This document shows, one piece after another, positions 11,201-23,200 of a stretch of 64,000 bases of DNA (position 1 is the stretch's first letter; the number at the start of each line of letters is the position of its first letter). Where the stretch lies: the NCBI GenBank assembly GCA_900708905.1, contig CAADRB010000014.1, forward strand, positions 1,515,572-1,579,571, given 5' to 3'. The translations under genes were made by a program, and so were the position numbers. This stretch comes from Hymenolepis diminuta (Eukaryota; Platyhelminthes; Cestoda; Cyclophyllidea; Hymenolepididae). The notes under the pieces were generated by a model that made no database searches, was not told where the DNA came from, and saw nothing but the letters and a program-made list of their open reading frames with translations.

Positions 11201-14200
11201 CTCGGTTGTGCTCTAATTGTTTTGAATTGGCTCTTGTTTAAAGCAATGTGGGCCAAAGTGCCTACGTATATTAAAAACAAGGTTTATTCATTAGTCCGTT
11301 AGTCTGTAGGCGATACTAATCCTTCTTATAACATCTCTCTTTTTGAAGTGAAGGAAAAAATCTTACCATTAATCCTCTCTGTTATACAGCCACCCTCCCC
11401 CTCCCTTTAATATTTCATCAAATCATAAGATCATTTACCCATTGAATGCTCATCTTGGGAAGTTTAACCCGTTGTGCCTAATGACTTTGCTGTTGCAACG
11501 CCAACGCTTAGCGGTGATGGCAAACTGTTACAAGTATCGAGATGAATAATATTCCGTATCATCCGGTAACATTTTACTGCTATACTTTTCATCTTGAATT
11601 CTTAATACGGATGTAATTATTAGATTAACTATCTACTGATTTTTCTCTAAAAATTACTTTACATCAGTTTTCATACTTCGGATACACCTTGCTTTTGTTC
11701 AATTTTCCTTACTATTAGGAAGTTGTCCAGAACATTGAATTCCATTTCAAAATATTTCCATTAACATCTCCAAAATGCCCAGCAAATCAAATAGTCCCTT
11801 AAGTTCAAATATTTGCTCTGTATTATTTCATTCTATAAGTAAATTTGTTCACCTTAATTACTTCTCCTTAGGGTGGGTAAATTCCCTTCCTAATTTCAGA
11901 CGAACGTGTCTTTGATCTTTTGTTTGTTATTGAGTCTTTGACCAAAAATGCCCCTACACAACTGGACATTGTTGGAACAATTATCGCACTATTATTTATA
12001 ACAGCCAATGTTTACTAGATCAATGTCTTCAGTTTACAGAAAGCAATGTAAGGTGGTAATAGTCTGAGATAATACAATTCTTCGTTTTTTGCCAATTTAG
12101 TCCCTTAAATAGAAAAAATCTTTTTCATTGGGTCAAGTCTTCTAAAGTAATCTTATTGTTAACTGTTTGCTAGCCTGCCGCTCTCATATTAAAGATGAAA
12201 CTTAACATTTTAAACCCATGAAAAGATTTTAATCAGCCGGAACTAGTACCTAACGAAGTTGAATTAATAACTTTAATAGGACCTAATTCTGATAGTAATC
12301 CTATCATACTGTAGTCAGTTAATATTCTATCAATACTTTTTCAATAAGCGATTTTTCAAGCACGTACTTTATAAAGGAGTGGCCAAATTCAAGCTTATTA
12401 GTCGGAGAAATTACTAAAACGGAAGAAAAGTATCCAAATCTTGCACATCACATATTTATGCATAATACAGGGTATCGTTTCGTGACCGATGAATTTTGGG
12501 ATACCTCTCTAAAAGATACTGGCAATTTAGCAATAAATAAATTGCCAGTATTATTTAAATATTACTTTTTGCTTATTTTAAATGATGGGCCATTCAATTA
12601 GCCATATATATATATATATAATAGTCCCAAAAGGCTAGCTAAACAGGTGCCGAAGTTAATTACTAATTTAAAGTGATATTCACTTAAATGTCTCACGTGA
12701 TTTCTTGTTTGCTGAAAATTATTTTTATTGCCTACCATAGTGCGTAAAATAATACTATTTTTAATTGTGAAAACCAGTTGAAATCGGCTAACAGTAGGTC
12801 CAGTAAATAATGAAGGGGAGAGAGGAGCTCGAGTAGAGTTAGATTCAGAATTAGTAAATAATATAAGGATATCGAAAAATTCTAATTCATTTAAATTTTG
12901 AATTCACCACAGAGCCCGCTTTTTATTCAATGAATATAGTTCACTGGGTCAAGTTCTAATGTTTTGAGCCTCAAATTTCAGAATTTGACCCCTGATGGTT
13001 CCTGAATGCGTTCATGTCAGCGATATTCGGAACTTATTAACCGATAGATTATACCAACTGATTGATATAACTCACATTTCCCTTTTATCTAGACTTCCGG
13101 CGCCAGTTCTTCCCACTTTCTCCTACTTCTCCGAACTCATTCCGGACATTTTCGTCATTGCAATCATCACTTTTGCCATCAATGCGGGGCTTGTGAAAAC
13201 CTATGCTACAGAATTTGGTTATGACATTTTGGATAATCAGGTTTATCCCGATTTTTATTTCATAGCTAATTTGAAGAACCCCGATTGGGTCAAAAACAAG
13301 GATTTCCATGAGTTTATTAAATTTAAAACATTTTCCCATTTTTTAACCATGTGAAAAAGAGGATAAATTAACCTGACTAGTCATCTCTTAAGTACAAGCA
13401 ATTTGTATTTCACTTTTATTTACTATTTGTCACTTCTAATTATTTATTTGTCAAATAGTTGTATCAAAGATTTATGGTGGAAAGTCTTATAGACTTCCAT
13501 AATTTGAAATACTTGTTAATGTTGCGCATGCGCTGGAGTTTAGTTTTGTAGTGGATGATAATTGCACGGAGTACTGGTTTCCTAGACTAAAGGTTTGCAT
13601 TCATTGCTTCCGCATTTAGCAACTTGTTGACATTCGTCTGTTTGTGGAGGAAAGCGTACATCCAAATTTGTCCGTGTCAACATGATTCTAAAAATGTGCC
13701 TTTAAATAGGATATGGACGATCCCCTCTATTTGCTTTAGAGTTTAAAACATATTTTGTATCTTTGTTTGCGTTTACCCTTTTCCTTATGCAATAAGTGTA
13801 CTTTAAGTTTGCATTAATTTGACCTCTAACTTTTAAAATTATTTATGTTCAAATTTAGAAAGATGTTAATAACCGTTTCCTGTCAGGTTCCATTCCAGAA
13901 TGGGGTGTACTCTCCGTAATTTTATGATGGGAGAAGGGTTTAAAAATGCCAGTGAAATGGTAACGGCTCTGGAGATTGGAAAAAATTCCACCTAGAATGC
14001 ATGTGGCAACTAAATTCAACTGTTTATCTTTATTTGGATATACCACCGATTGACAGGCCTCTATATATATATATATATATATATGTATATTTTCATTGGA
14101 CACTTTATTTAATGAATCTTTTGTTTGCCCACTCTCCTACCCATGCAAATGACTAGACTCGTTCCTTTGATATCGATCCACGTTGTTTTTCTCAGATTTT

Positions 14201-17200
14201 TATAAGATTAGAAATATATGGGAAACGAAAATTGTCACCCTCCAGGAGTCTGTATTTTATCTCATTTTTTATACCTACCATTTCATATGAGTTATTTGCT
14301 TTTCTAACTCCCAAAAATACTTAACAGTTATCAGTGTACTTTCCAAATGTAAGGTTGTAAATACGTAAAGAAAAAGGCCGTATTTCATTTTAGTATACCA
14401 CCACCCAGGTTTATTTGCTCCTTAGGAAAAATTTATAGGTTACTAATATGCGCTAAATGAAGTGTTCCTTAACATAAGCAGTTTGTCCAAATAATAAGTA
14501 TGAAACTACTATCTTCAATTCCTTGTCGAAATAAATGCAACACAGTGTAATTTTCTGCATATTACTGTGGAAATTTGTGCTCAATCATTGGTGCAGAAAG
14601 CTGAAACAAAAAATCTTTACTAATCCCTTAAAATATGTTTGTTGGTCTTGTTTAAATTTCCATTTCTCAAATTGACCTCGACAACCATATGGACATATTA
14701 TTGCCGAACTTATTCATCCTTTTTTCAGGAACTATTAGCCATGGGAATTAGTAATGCCTTTGGTGCTTTCTTCAAATGCCACACAGCTTGCGGTGCCCTT
14801 GGTCGTACTGCTGTCGTTGTCACTATTGGAATGGCCTCTCAGGTTTGAACCGTTCTCCAAATATACTTATTGCGCCTTAAGTGGTATTTGCCCATTTTTA
14901 TCTGCTGTTTTTTTTCTTTTCTAGATTGCATCTCTCGTCTCCTGTATCATATTCGTCTTAATACTCTACTTCATTGCTCCATATTTGGAATCTCTACCTC
15001 GGGGAAGATTATTTGACTACTATAATTGATATTAACTTATGCTACAAGATTCACGTTCTTATTATTGTTAAACACTATAGGAATTGTTTGATTACTTTGT
15101 TTCCTTCTTTACTATTTATCTAGATTCTTCCATGGAGAGATTCGCTCCTTTTATTGATTTATTTCAGATTAATATTCCTTATAGCATTATATGTTGATCT
15201 TCACTTATCATCTGTACGGTCTGTGAAGATGGGCATTATCCTAAGACATCATTTCACACCCCTTTTAGATTCAAAAAGGGACTTTATCCTGGAAAATAGC
15301 AAGGAAACAGGCCTAGCTTTGTGATTTAAGTGCACTAGTAGTGTGGTGGACTCGTGTGTTAGATGGTGTAGATCCGAAACTCACCCATTTATGTCCAGTA
15401 TTTTCACATCCGACAAAATAGAACGTAGGGAAATCCCTCTTTGCTTTTTAATAAGATATCTTTCCCTAACGAGAGTTAAGGTTTATGTAACCTTTAAATT
15501 AATTGAATATTACCTAAATAGATGGGTGAATAAATCATGCCAACCACAAATGAAGGAATCAGTCGATTAAAACTTTCAATGTTGTGCCCGTGTTTGCTTC
15601 GTGATCTGGGTTTTTAAGGTGAATTGTAAAGCGAAATTCGTTATTTCCATTGTTTTTTTAACTAGCAGTAATCGAAAAAAGATGAGAAATGAACAAATAG
15701 CTTAGAGTTGCTGCGATTTAATTGACTTATTTATGGGTGTATCACTAACATTATGGGTACACATAAAAATCGAACATGCATCATGGAAAATAGTGATGGA
15801 ACAGTACTGTTTGATTTCTACTATTACTCCATACTTGAACTTTATATATATTTTTCCTCTATAGGCTGTTCTCGGCTGCATTGTCTGTGTTGCTCTTCAA
15901 AGTACCTTCAAAAAGATCCTTGATCTTAAGCGACTCTGGAAGGTCTCAAAAATCGATGCTGTGAGTTAATCAATAAATAAAATTCAACCAAATGGTTTTC
16001 CCCGATGGCTTTCATTTAAACCTTAGTTGTTCAGTTTCATTTAGTGAAACAAGCATTTATTGATTAATTCTGAACATTTTGAATCTGTCTTCTGCGACCT
16101 ACCTACATATGAAGATTTATTTTTCACCTTGAATTCGCTCAATTTTGTTTATTTTTTCTTTCCCTGATGGATTCATCTTATCCTTACAGCAGTCAAATAT
16201 CCTTAAAATTTTATCCTTTAACATGTTTAGCTTTTAACGTCAGTTGTTTTCCTTTATTGAGGTTAGTGGAATTTGAACAAATATGCGTCTTTCTTATATA
16301 TGAGATTGAAAATGCATACATCTCTTCCTTAATCCTTAAGGTTTCTGGATAAAAGAGACCTATTGGCCCTCACGTATTGGCAATCGATTGTCTTTCTATT
16401 CATCTGGGCGTCCTTTTACAAACTGACCGTAGTTTCCTCTGAACACATTTGTCTCTCAAAATAGCTAGGAGCAGTCAGTTTATACAAGCTTAGATTTTTC
16501 GACAAAGCAGGGCTGAGTATCACGGAAAAAATAGTATGAGATTCTCTTTCTATATCTGTATGTAAATTGAGTTATTCCGAGTTATGAGTGAAAAAAGGAA
16601 CTTTCTTACAGTGATTAATAAAAATCGAACCTGAAACAATTATGGTGCAATGGTGTATTGAATGAAGTGGATGTGAGGCCCATTTACGTAATCACTAGTT
16701 TCGAGTACTGATATCGGATGATATCCAAGTGTAGATTTTTAAACCTGGTCTCACAGCGATTTTATCCTCTTCCATTGGTTTTGATTGATGAGCGGCCAAA
16801 ATCTAAACTGACTCACATTTTTATATAAAATGATGACAAAGTTTCCTCATTAAGGTTATTTTTCATGCACGAACTCATTAGCCGGGTGTCAATGTCATGA
16901 GTTTTTACTGCCTTTCGATTATTTTTACTTTCCGATCTTATTTCGATACTACCTTCATCCGTTCTATCTAATTCCCAAGTTCGAATGGAAACGTAAGACG
17001 CCCTGCTTCTGAAATTCTCTTTCTGTCACCCTTCTCTTCATTAGATTTTATCGGTTAGAGTAGTCGGTCAGTAGATATACACCGAAGATTATCAAACTTG
17101 TTTCAGACTCATATTACTTATTAGAATAGCCACTTCTAGGCGATGTTTCTTTGAATTCACATGATTAAATTTGAGGCCAACAGTTTACAAAGTCAAGAAC

Positions 17201-20200
17201 AATGAAGATCACAGAAACGTTAAATATGTGATCAGTAGTCTGAACAAGGCACATAACTTACCGAGATTAAGATGTGTAAAGCTTTAATTAACCTTAGAGA
17301 TATAATTAGTTCCCCATGCAGTACGATAGCCTTAATAGTACCCCTTCTGCACGCAGAATCCCATCGGTAGTCATAATACATATAACACGCCATGAGACCG
17401 ACATTATTGCTCAATATACAGTAGTAATATTGGACATCCACATTACTGGATGTACACTGATGAGCATCAGTCTCATAGCCTCTGACTTATCAGGTGCGCG
17501 CATTGACTATTGCATCACCAATGCACAACTGTTTTAATTAAAACGTTCCAAGTTCATTATGGTAAATGCTAATAGAACTTGCTCGAGTGGAGGGAAGGTA
17601 TCCTTTAACCACTTTTATGAAAAACTGGCGTTTTACTATCTCTCTTCCTCACTTGAATTAATCAATGCCGTTGGCCATCTACCTCACTGGACGTGCTCAA
17701 ATGAGCATCGTTCTCGTGATTTCAAATTTGATTATTCCGGAGCCACTCTAATGAGAAACCAACGTTACTGACAAGAAGTATACAGTACGGTGAGCCATCC
17801 ACATCGCTGGATGTACACCGATGAGCATTGATCTAGTGACCACTGACTGGACTGTTGTGGTACACAGTTGTCTTAATTGACCGTTTGAATTACCATGATC
17901 ATTCTATATTGGACATTCGAAAATTAAAATAAGATAACTAAAGTGTAAGTCCCTTACTTAAATTTATCGTTCCAAGTAAGGGAAAATGTTCATCCCAAAA
18001 AATTATTTATTGCATTGCACAATATTGGTGTTACAGGTGAAGACGTCATTCAACAGGAATACGGAACTGATATAAAAGAAACACCGGGCGAACCCAAATA
18101 ACATGCGGTTTTGTTTGAAATTCGGACCGTACTTGAGCATTTACCCGAAGTTGTCTTTAGGTAACTATCGAACTCGAGTTTTACATGTCAGTTCCTTCCG
18201 TCGATCTGAACTAGTAATTCCGTTATGATCTTTCATTAAAATCTTTGCACTCGAACAACTGTTTTCCAACGCTCATAATTTGTCAATAACTCGGTGTAAT
18301 CCTGAATATTTACAAATCTATTAATTGACCCCATAGGTGCTTGAAGTGCCCCCTTCACTGAAGACTTGTGTTTGTTTTATCGCTCACATCCTAGTTATCG
18401 ATAGACCGTAAGTATACTTGGATAGTTTGCCACCTATAAACCACTAATGGAAATAATCCCCTCCATTAAATAAATCAACTAGGCAGAAAGAAAGGCGCTT
18501 CCAGCCTGAGACACTACACTCAAATCAACATTTCCCATTAATTTTTATACAATTTTCTTATTCATTCAACGTGAGCCTTAATGCAATAAAAGCATATTTC
18601 ATTTTGGGGCAAGATAAAGCTGAATTATAATACATTTTTCCAATTAGCTGGAGTTATGGTATTTCAGTTTATTGTTCATGGGACATGGGAAATAATGAGT
18701 TTTATATTTAATTCATTTATTGGTTAGTTGACAATGATAAGAAAATCCTAATTTTTAGAGTTTAGTTGTTTATTCATATGTAAGTGGTGCTCAATAAAGT
18801 GCCTCTAAATGTCACTTTCAATACTCGCATTGTGACATACTTAATCTGTGTCGAAAGATAATAGAGTTCTGGACTGATTTTATTTAATCTGGTTAGTTCC
18901 ATGATACCTTTCTTCTTCCCAATTCAAGTGTTATTAACATCGTTCCTACCTGACTTAGGAGGTTTTTTCTTTTGTAAGAAGCTATCAAGGTATGCATTCA
19001 ATAGAAATGGACGATTGTCTAAGGAATGGGGCTACATGTGTCCCATTTTCCCTCTAAGATTTAATGTAATTCTTTGAATTTAGAATAGCCATTCACCATT
19101 TCAATTACTGTTTTCTTTTCAGTCAATCTGGTTGGTATCTTTCGTTACTACTCTGGGAATTGACATAATCTATGGTGTTGCCGTCGGTTTTGTCTACTCC
19201 ATCTTAACAGTCGTCTCAAGAAGTCAATATGGTGGTCGATTCCTCCTCGGGGAAGCCAAAAACACTGATCTCTACTCTGAGCTCAAACGCTTCGAAGAGG
19301 TGAGTCCGCTTAATTACTATAAGTAGTATTTTACTGGGTCAACGGGCTTCCAATTATCGATGGTTTGTACTACAATTGATTTAGTGCGAAATAAAGCGTG
19401 GAGTTTCCCGCATTTAACGCCCATCAAAATCGATGACGTTTTAAAGCAAAATATCGTTTTAGTTCTGTGTACCGATATCTACCGTTATATCTTGAAACAA
19501 AAGTCACTATTCTTCTGTACTAGTCTGTCACAATGATTATATCCATTATTAAAGTGCTCACAATCAATCAAGTCGAAGTAATTTCCATAACTGTAGAAAA
19601 TTGTAAAATCAGCCCAGTACTAAAGGGCAAAAGTCTGATATGTATTCATTCTTCTCTAGGTGAAATACCTCTTTCCCCTTTTTCATATCTATTTGCACTT
19701 GTATTATAAATTTGAAACGTCATTGATTTTAAAAATTCATCATAAAGTTACGTCTCAAGCATCACGCAGATTTAAAGAAAATAATTAATGTTGACTTCTG
19801 AATATGAGGAACAGTAAACTATTGTATTAAGGCATAAAATGGTGAGGGGATTGAGAAGTAGAGAATACATTTTTGAGCATTACATTCTGGGTGCTTTGAG
19901 TTGTCCCCTTTCATTGGTCGGCCAACTCTGATTATCGTAGATATAAGCAGTCTAGAATTTGGGGCTAAAATAGTGAATTTAACTTTAAGATAGATATCTA
20001 TTAGTTGAATACGAACATGATTTTAATAAATGGGTTATTCATTAAATGGTCTGAGAATGTTAATTTTAGTTGTAATGGAGTTGATTGATCTTTGCGTTCA
20101 TTGTGCATTGGATAACTTTGCGAAAACTAGTCTATATACTTCCATTTCTTTCGTTTCTTTCTTCAGCTACATGAACTGGATAACATCAAGATTATCCGCT

Positions 20201-23200
20201 ATGATGGTCCCGTCTACTTCGCAAACATTGAAGCCTTCCGCAAAAGTGTCTACCGTCTTTCTGGTATCGATCCGGTGAAAATTCAACGTCAGCAGAATAA
20301 ACGCAGTCACGAGTGCCACATCTTCCCCAACGTCTTTAAATCTCGTTCCGCCAAGAATCTTGAAGTCCCCGTAGAAGAAAACGATGTGAAACGCTTTGAT
20401 GATGAAGAGGAAGTGGAAAATATCGTCAAGAGCCGAAAAATTGTTGGTCTCCTTTTGATTATAATGATGATTTTCAAGTCTATTGAATGATCAAAAACGT
20501 TGAAAGACCATTTAAGAAGGTGTCATAAACACTTAATCTTGCCAGAGAGAAGGTCGTCTGGAGCCAATTGTAATAGCTTAGTATCCCCTGACTTGGCAGA
20601 TAAAAAGTTGACCGCTGCGTCACCGAAGTGGCTTTCAACACTCTTCTCAGAATAAGAGAGGGATGGTCTGATAGAGAAACATTCTTTCATTCTTCTAGTA
20701 ATTAATATTAACCGGTGTGTCTGGATTTGCGTCTGTGGGTTTCCTATTCTTATTTAGTGAGAGTTCAGAAGGAAAGGTAAAGCCAGTTTAAGAGTCCTAC
20801 AAGGTTAAGTTTGGTGACATTCCCTTTCAAAATTAATTATCTCACCATTTCGGATCTGAAATATTACCACGGCAAGTATATCGTCTTTTTTTCCCTAAAT
20901 TCGGGACTGAGAAGACTTCTGTCTAGACAGTCAAAACAGAATGTGTGTTAAGATGATGAAAAAACGACCCAAATAATCGATCTTCCAAGCAGGTGCATTA
21001 ATTCAAACTTTCAACAGCTAACTTTGTGTATCTTTAGGACTAATAATTTAGCAGCTCTGTGGTAAAGCTTTAGTCATTTCAGATTTTCGGTTAGCAGTTT
21101 CTCACTGTAGACATCCCAGTAGGAAAGGAAAATCATAATTTGAATCATATTTAATTAGTTATAAATTCCTTCAAAATAGAAGAATCTGTATGTTCGAACT
21201 GTTCACCCGAAAATTTAATTTGTTATCGAATCGGATTAATGTAAATATGTGAATTTTTTCGAAAATCATATGATATTTTCATGATACTTTGATGTTCATT
21301 GCTGATTGAGATGAACTTACTTTATCTGATAATTGTCACATTATTCTCCAAACTTGACGCCCATTCGTTTTTTCCCCCGCAATCACCTGAACGAATGATC
21401 ACACCACGAGTTATCCAATGGTCTCATTTATCATCCACCACCTCACCTATTTTCAGAAGGTCCAAAGTTCATTATCTCCAGCGCCAAACCCCCTCGGTGT
21501 TGTCCTATGCATCCTCCTTGGTTCGAAGGGAAAACGACATATATGATAACTTTACGTCACAACAAATTGATTACATATAGACTCACACACGTTTCGATAA
21601 AAAAGAATTGATTGCCGTGTTTGTATTTTGATTTGCAAAGCTTTGAGTCAACACTTGAGACTTTGAGATAACTTCACTTTTGCACGATGATTAATTATTA
21701 AAAGTCAAGTGTCTTGAAACTCTAGGCCTATGAGAAACCCGTATTTCGTTTGATTCGATCGATTACTCCCGTTTCTCACTTAAAAGTCATACATAGAAAG
21801 AATGGACTTTAATCAAGACGTCTCTTTTTCACATCTATAGAGATTATGCCTGAATTCATGGCTCCACCGTAGTCATAGAGGTCAAAGTGCATGGTCTCTA
21901 AATAAGAGATCACGATACTAATCAGCACATGTAACAGTAGTGAAGCGAAGAGTAGTGGGATTCGATTTTCTCATTAGAAAGGCTCTACTACATTTCATTT
22001 CAATCTACGACGAGTGCTAAAAAAGCTTTGGACCTGTTTTTTTATTAGCTCCATCTTTTTTAGCTTCAGGAAGAAACTAGTTGTGAGTTTAGTGGAAGCA
22101 AATAAAAAACGTAGAGATTCAAAGATTTCTATTTCCTAACAGTACTCACATCGCTAAATAGCACTAAAGGTTATCATCCGACTTTCCATGTATGTTATCT
22201 GTAATCTCAGCGTCTAGTCGCATGATAAACTTCCTTTGATTCCCGGCGGCTTGAGTATGGTTGACTTCCCCCTAGCATCAAGCGTATCTCGTTTGCTTAT
22301 CTAAATAGATAGTTCTAATAGATACAATATACAAAGATGTGATCGTATACAGACGCGTGTTCTATGGAGGCTTTGTATGTGGTTTTAAATGCATCGCACC
22401 AAGCAGCAATGGATCAAAGTAAACAAACCATACTAAATCAAAACTATCAAGTAGAAAATATTCATATTAGTTTGGACAAAAGGAAAGGTTCTTTTATGGG
22501 AAAGCTACAGACGATACAACTTAATTTTACTTACTTAAACATTCTTATCTTACAGATATTTTTCCTATCGTTAGATTTCACTTCCATGTCAGATGATGAT
22601 AGATGAACACAGACACTTGAGCATTCTCTAATGTATTTCATTGCAAATTTGCAAAAATTTTTATATGAAAGTGGTATTCAAATATGTTAATTAATAAACT
22701 AAAACTGTTTGTGAAAACTCAAAACATGTTATTTTTTAACCACTTGATAAGTGCAATATTCTTTGACGTCGACAACTGTTTTATGAATGTAATTGTGGCC
22801 TCTTGTGGTAGGATTCAACTGATACAGACTGGGAGGATTCAAATAAAACTTCAGAGAAGTCCCTTCGTTACATAATTCTCGATGCTTCTGGCTGGATGTT
22901 CACCGACACCGTCGGTCTGCGAGGTATCAAAGAAGTAAGTCCATTAAGTTATAAAAAGACCAACTTCATTTCGCATTGAATGTTATTTGAATAATGACAT
23001 CTATTGTCAGTATCGCAGGTATGAGGGAGTAGAACCTAAAGTTTTAGTCCCAAATGGAAAAGATTTCCTCTATTTCGAGTATGGGTTTGTTTTTCGTTCT
23101 TCTTCAGACCTAATCCGATTGGGATATATGAAGACTGTTTAGTAGAAAAATTGCATACCCTTAAAGAACGAAGGTTTGCATCCATACCCGATTTCCACGG

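Noticed and set aside
17430..17500. CTGATGAG motif suggesting a hammerhead ribozyme as in schistosome SINEs
   Set aside because: No CGAAA half-core follows at the right distance and no stem II can be drawn. The motif belongs to the SINE core shared by copies with GATGAG variants.
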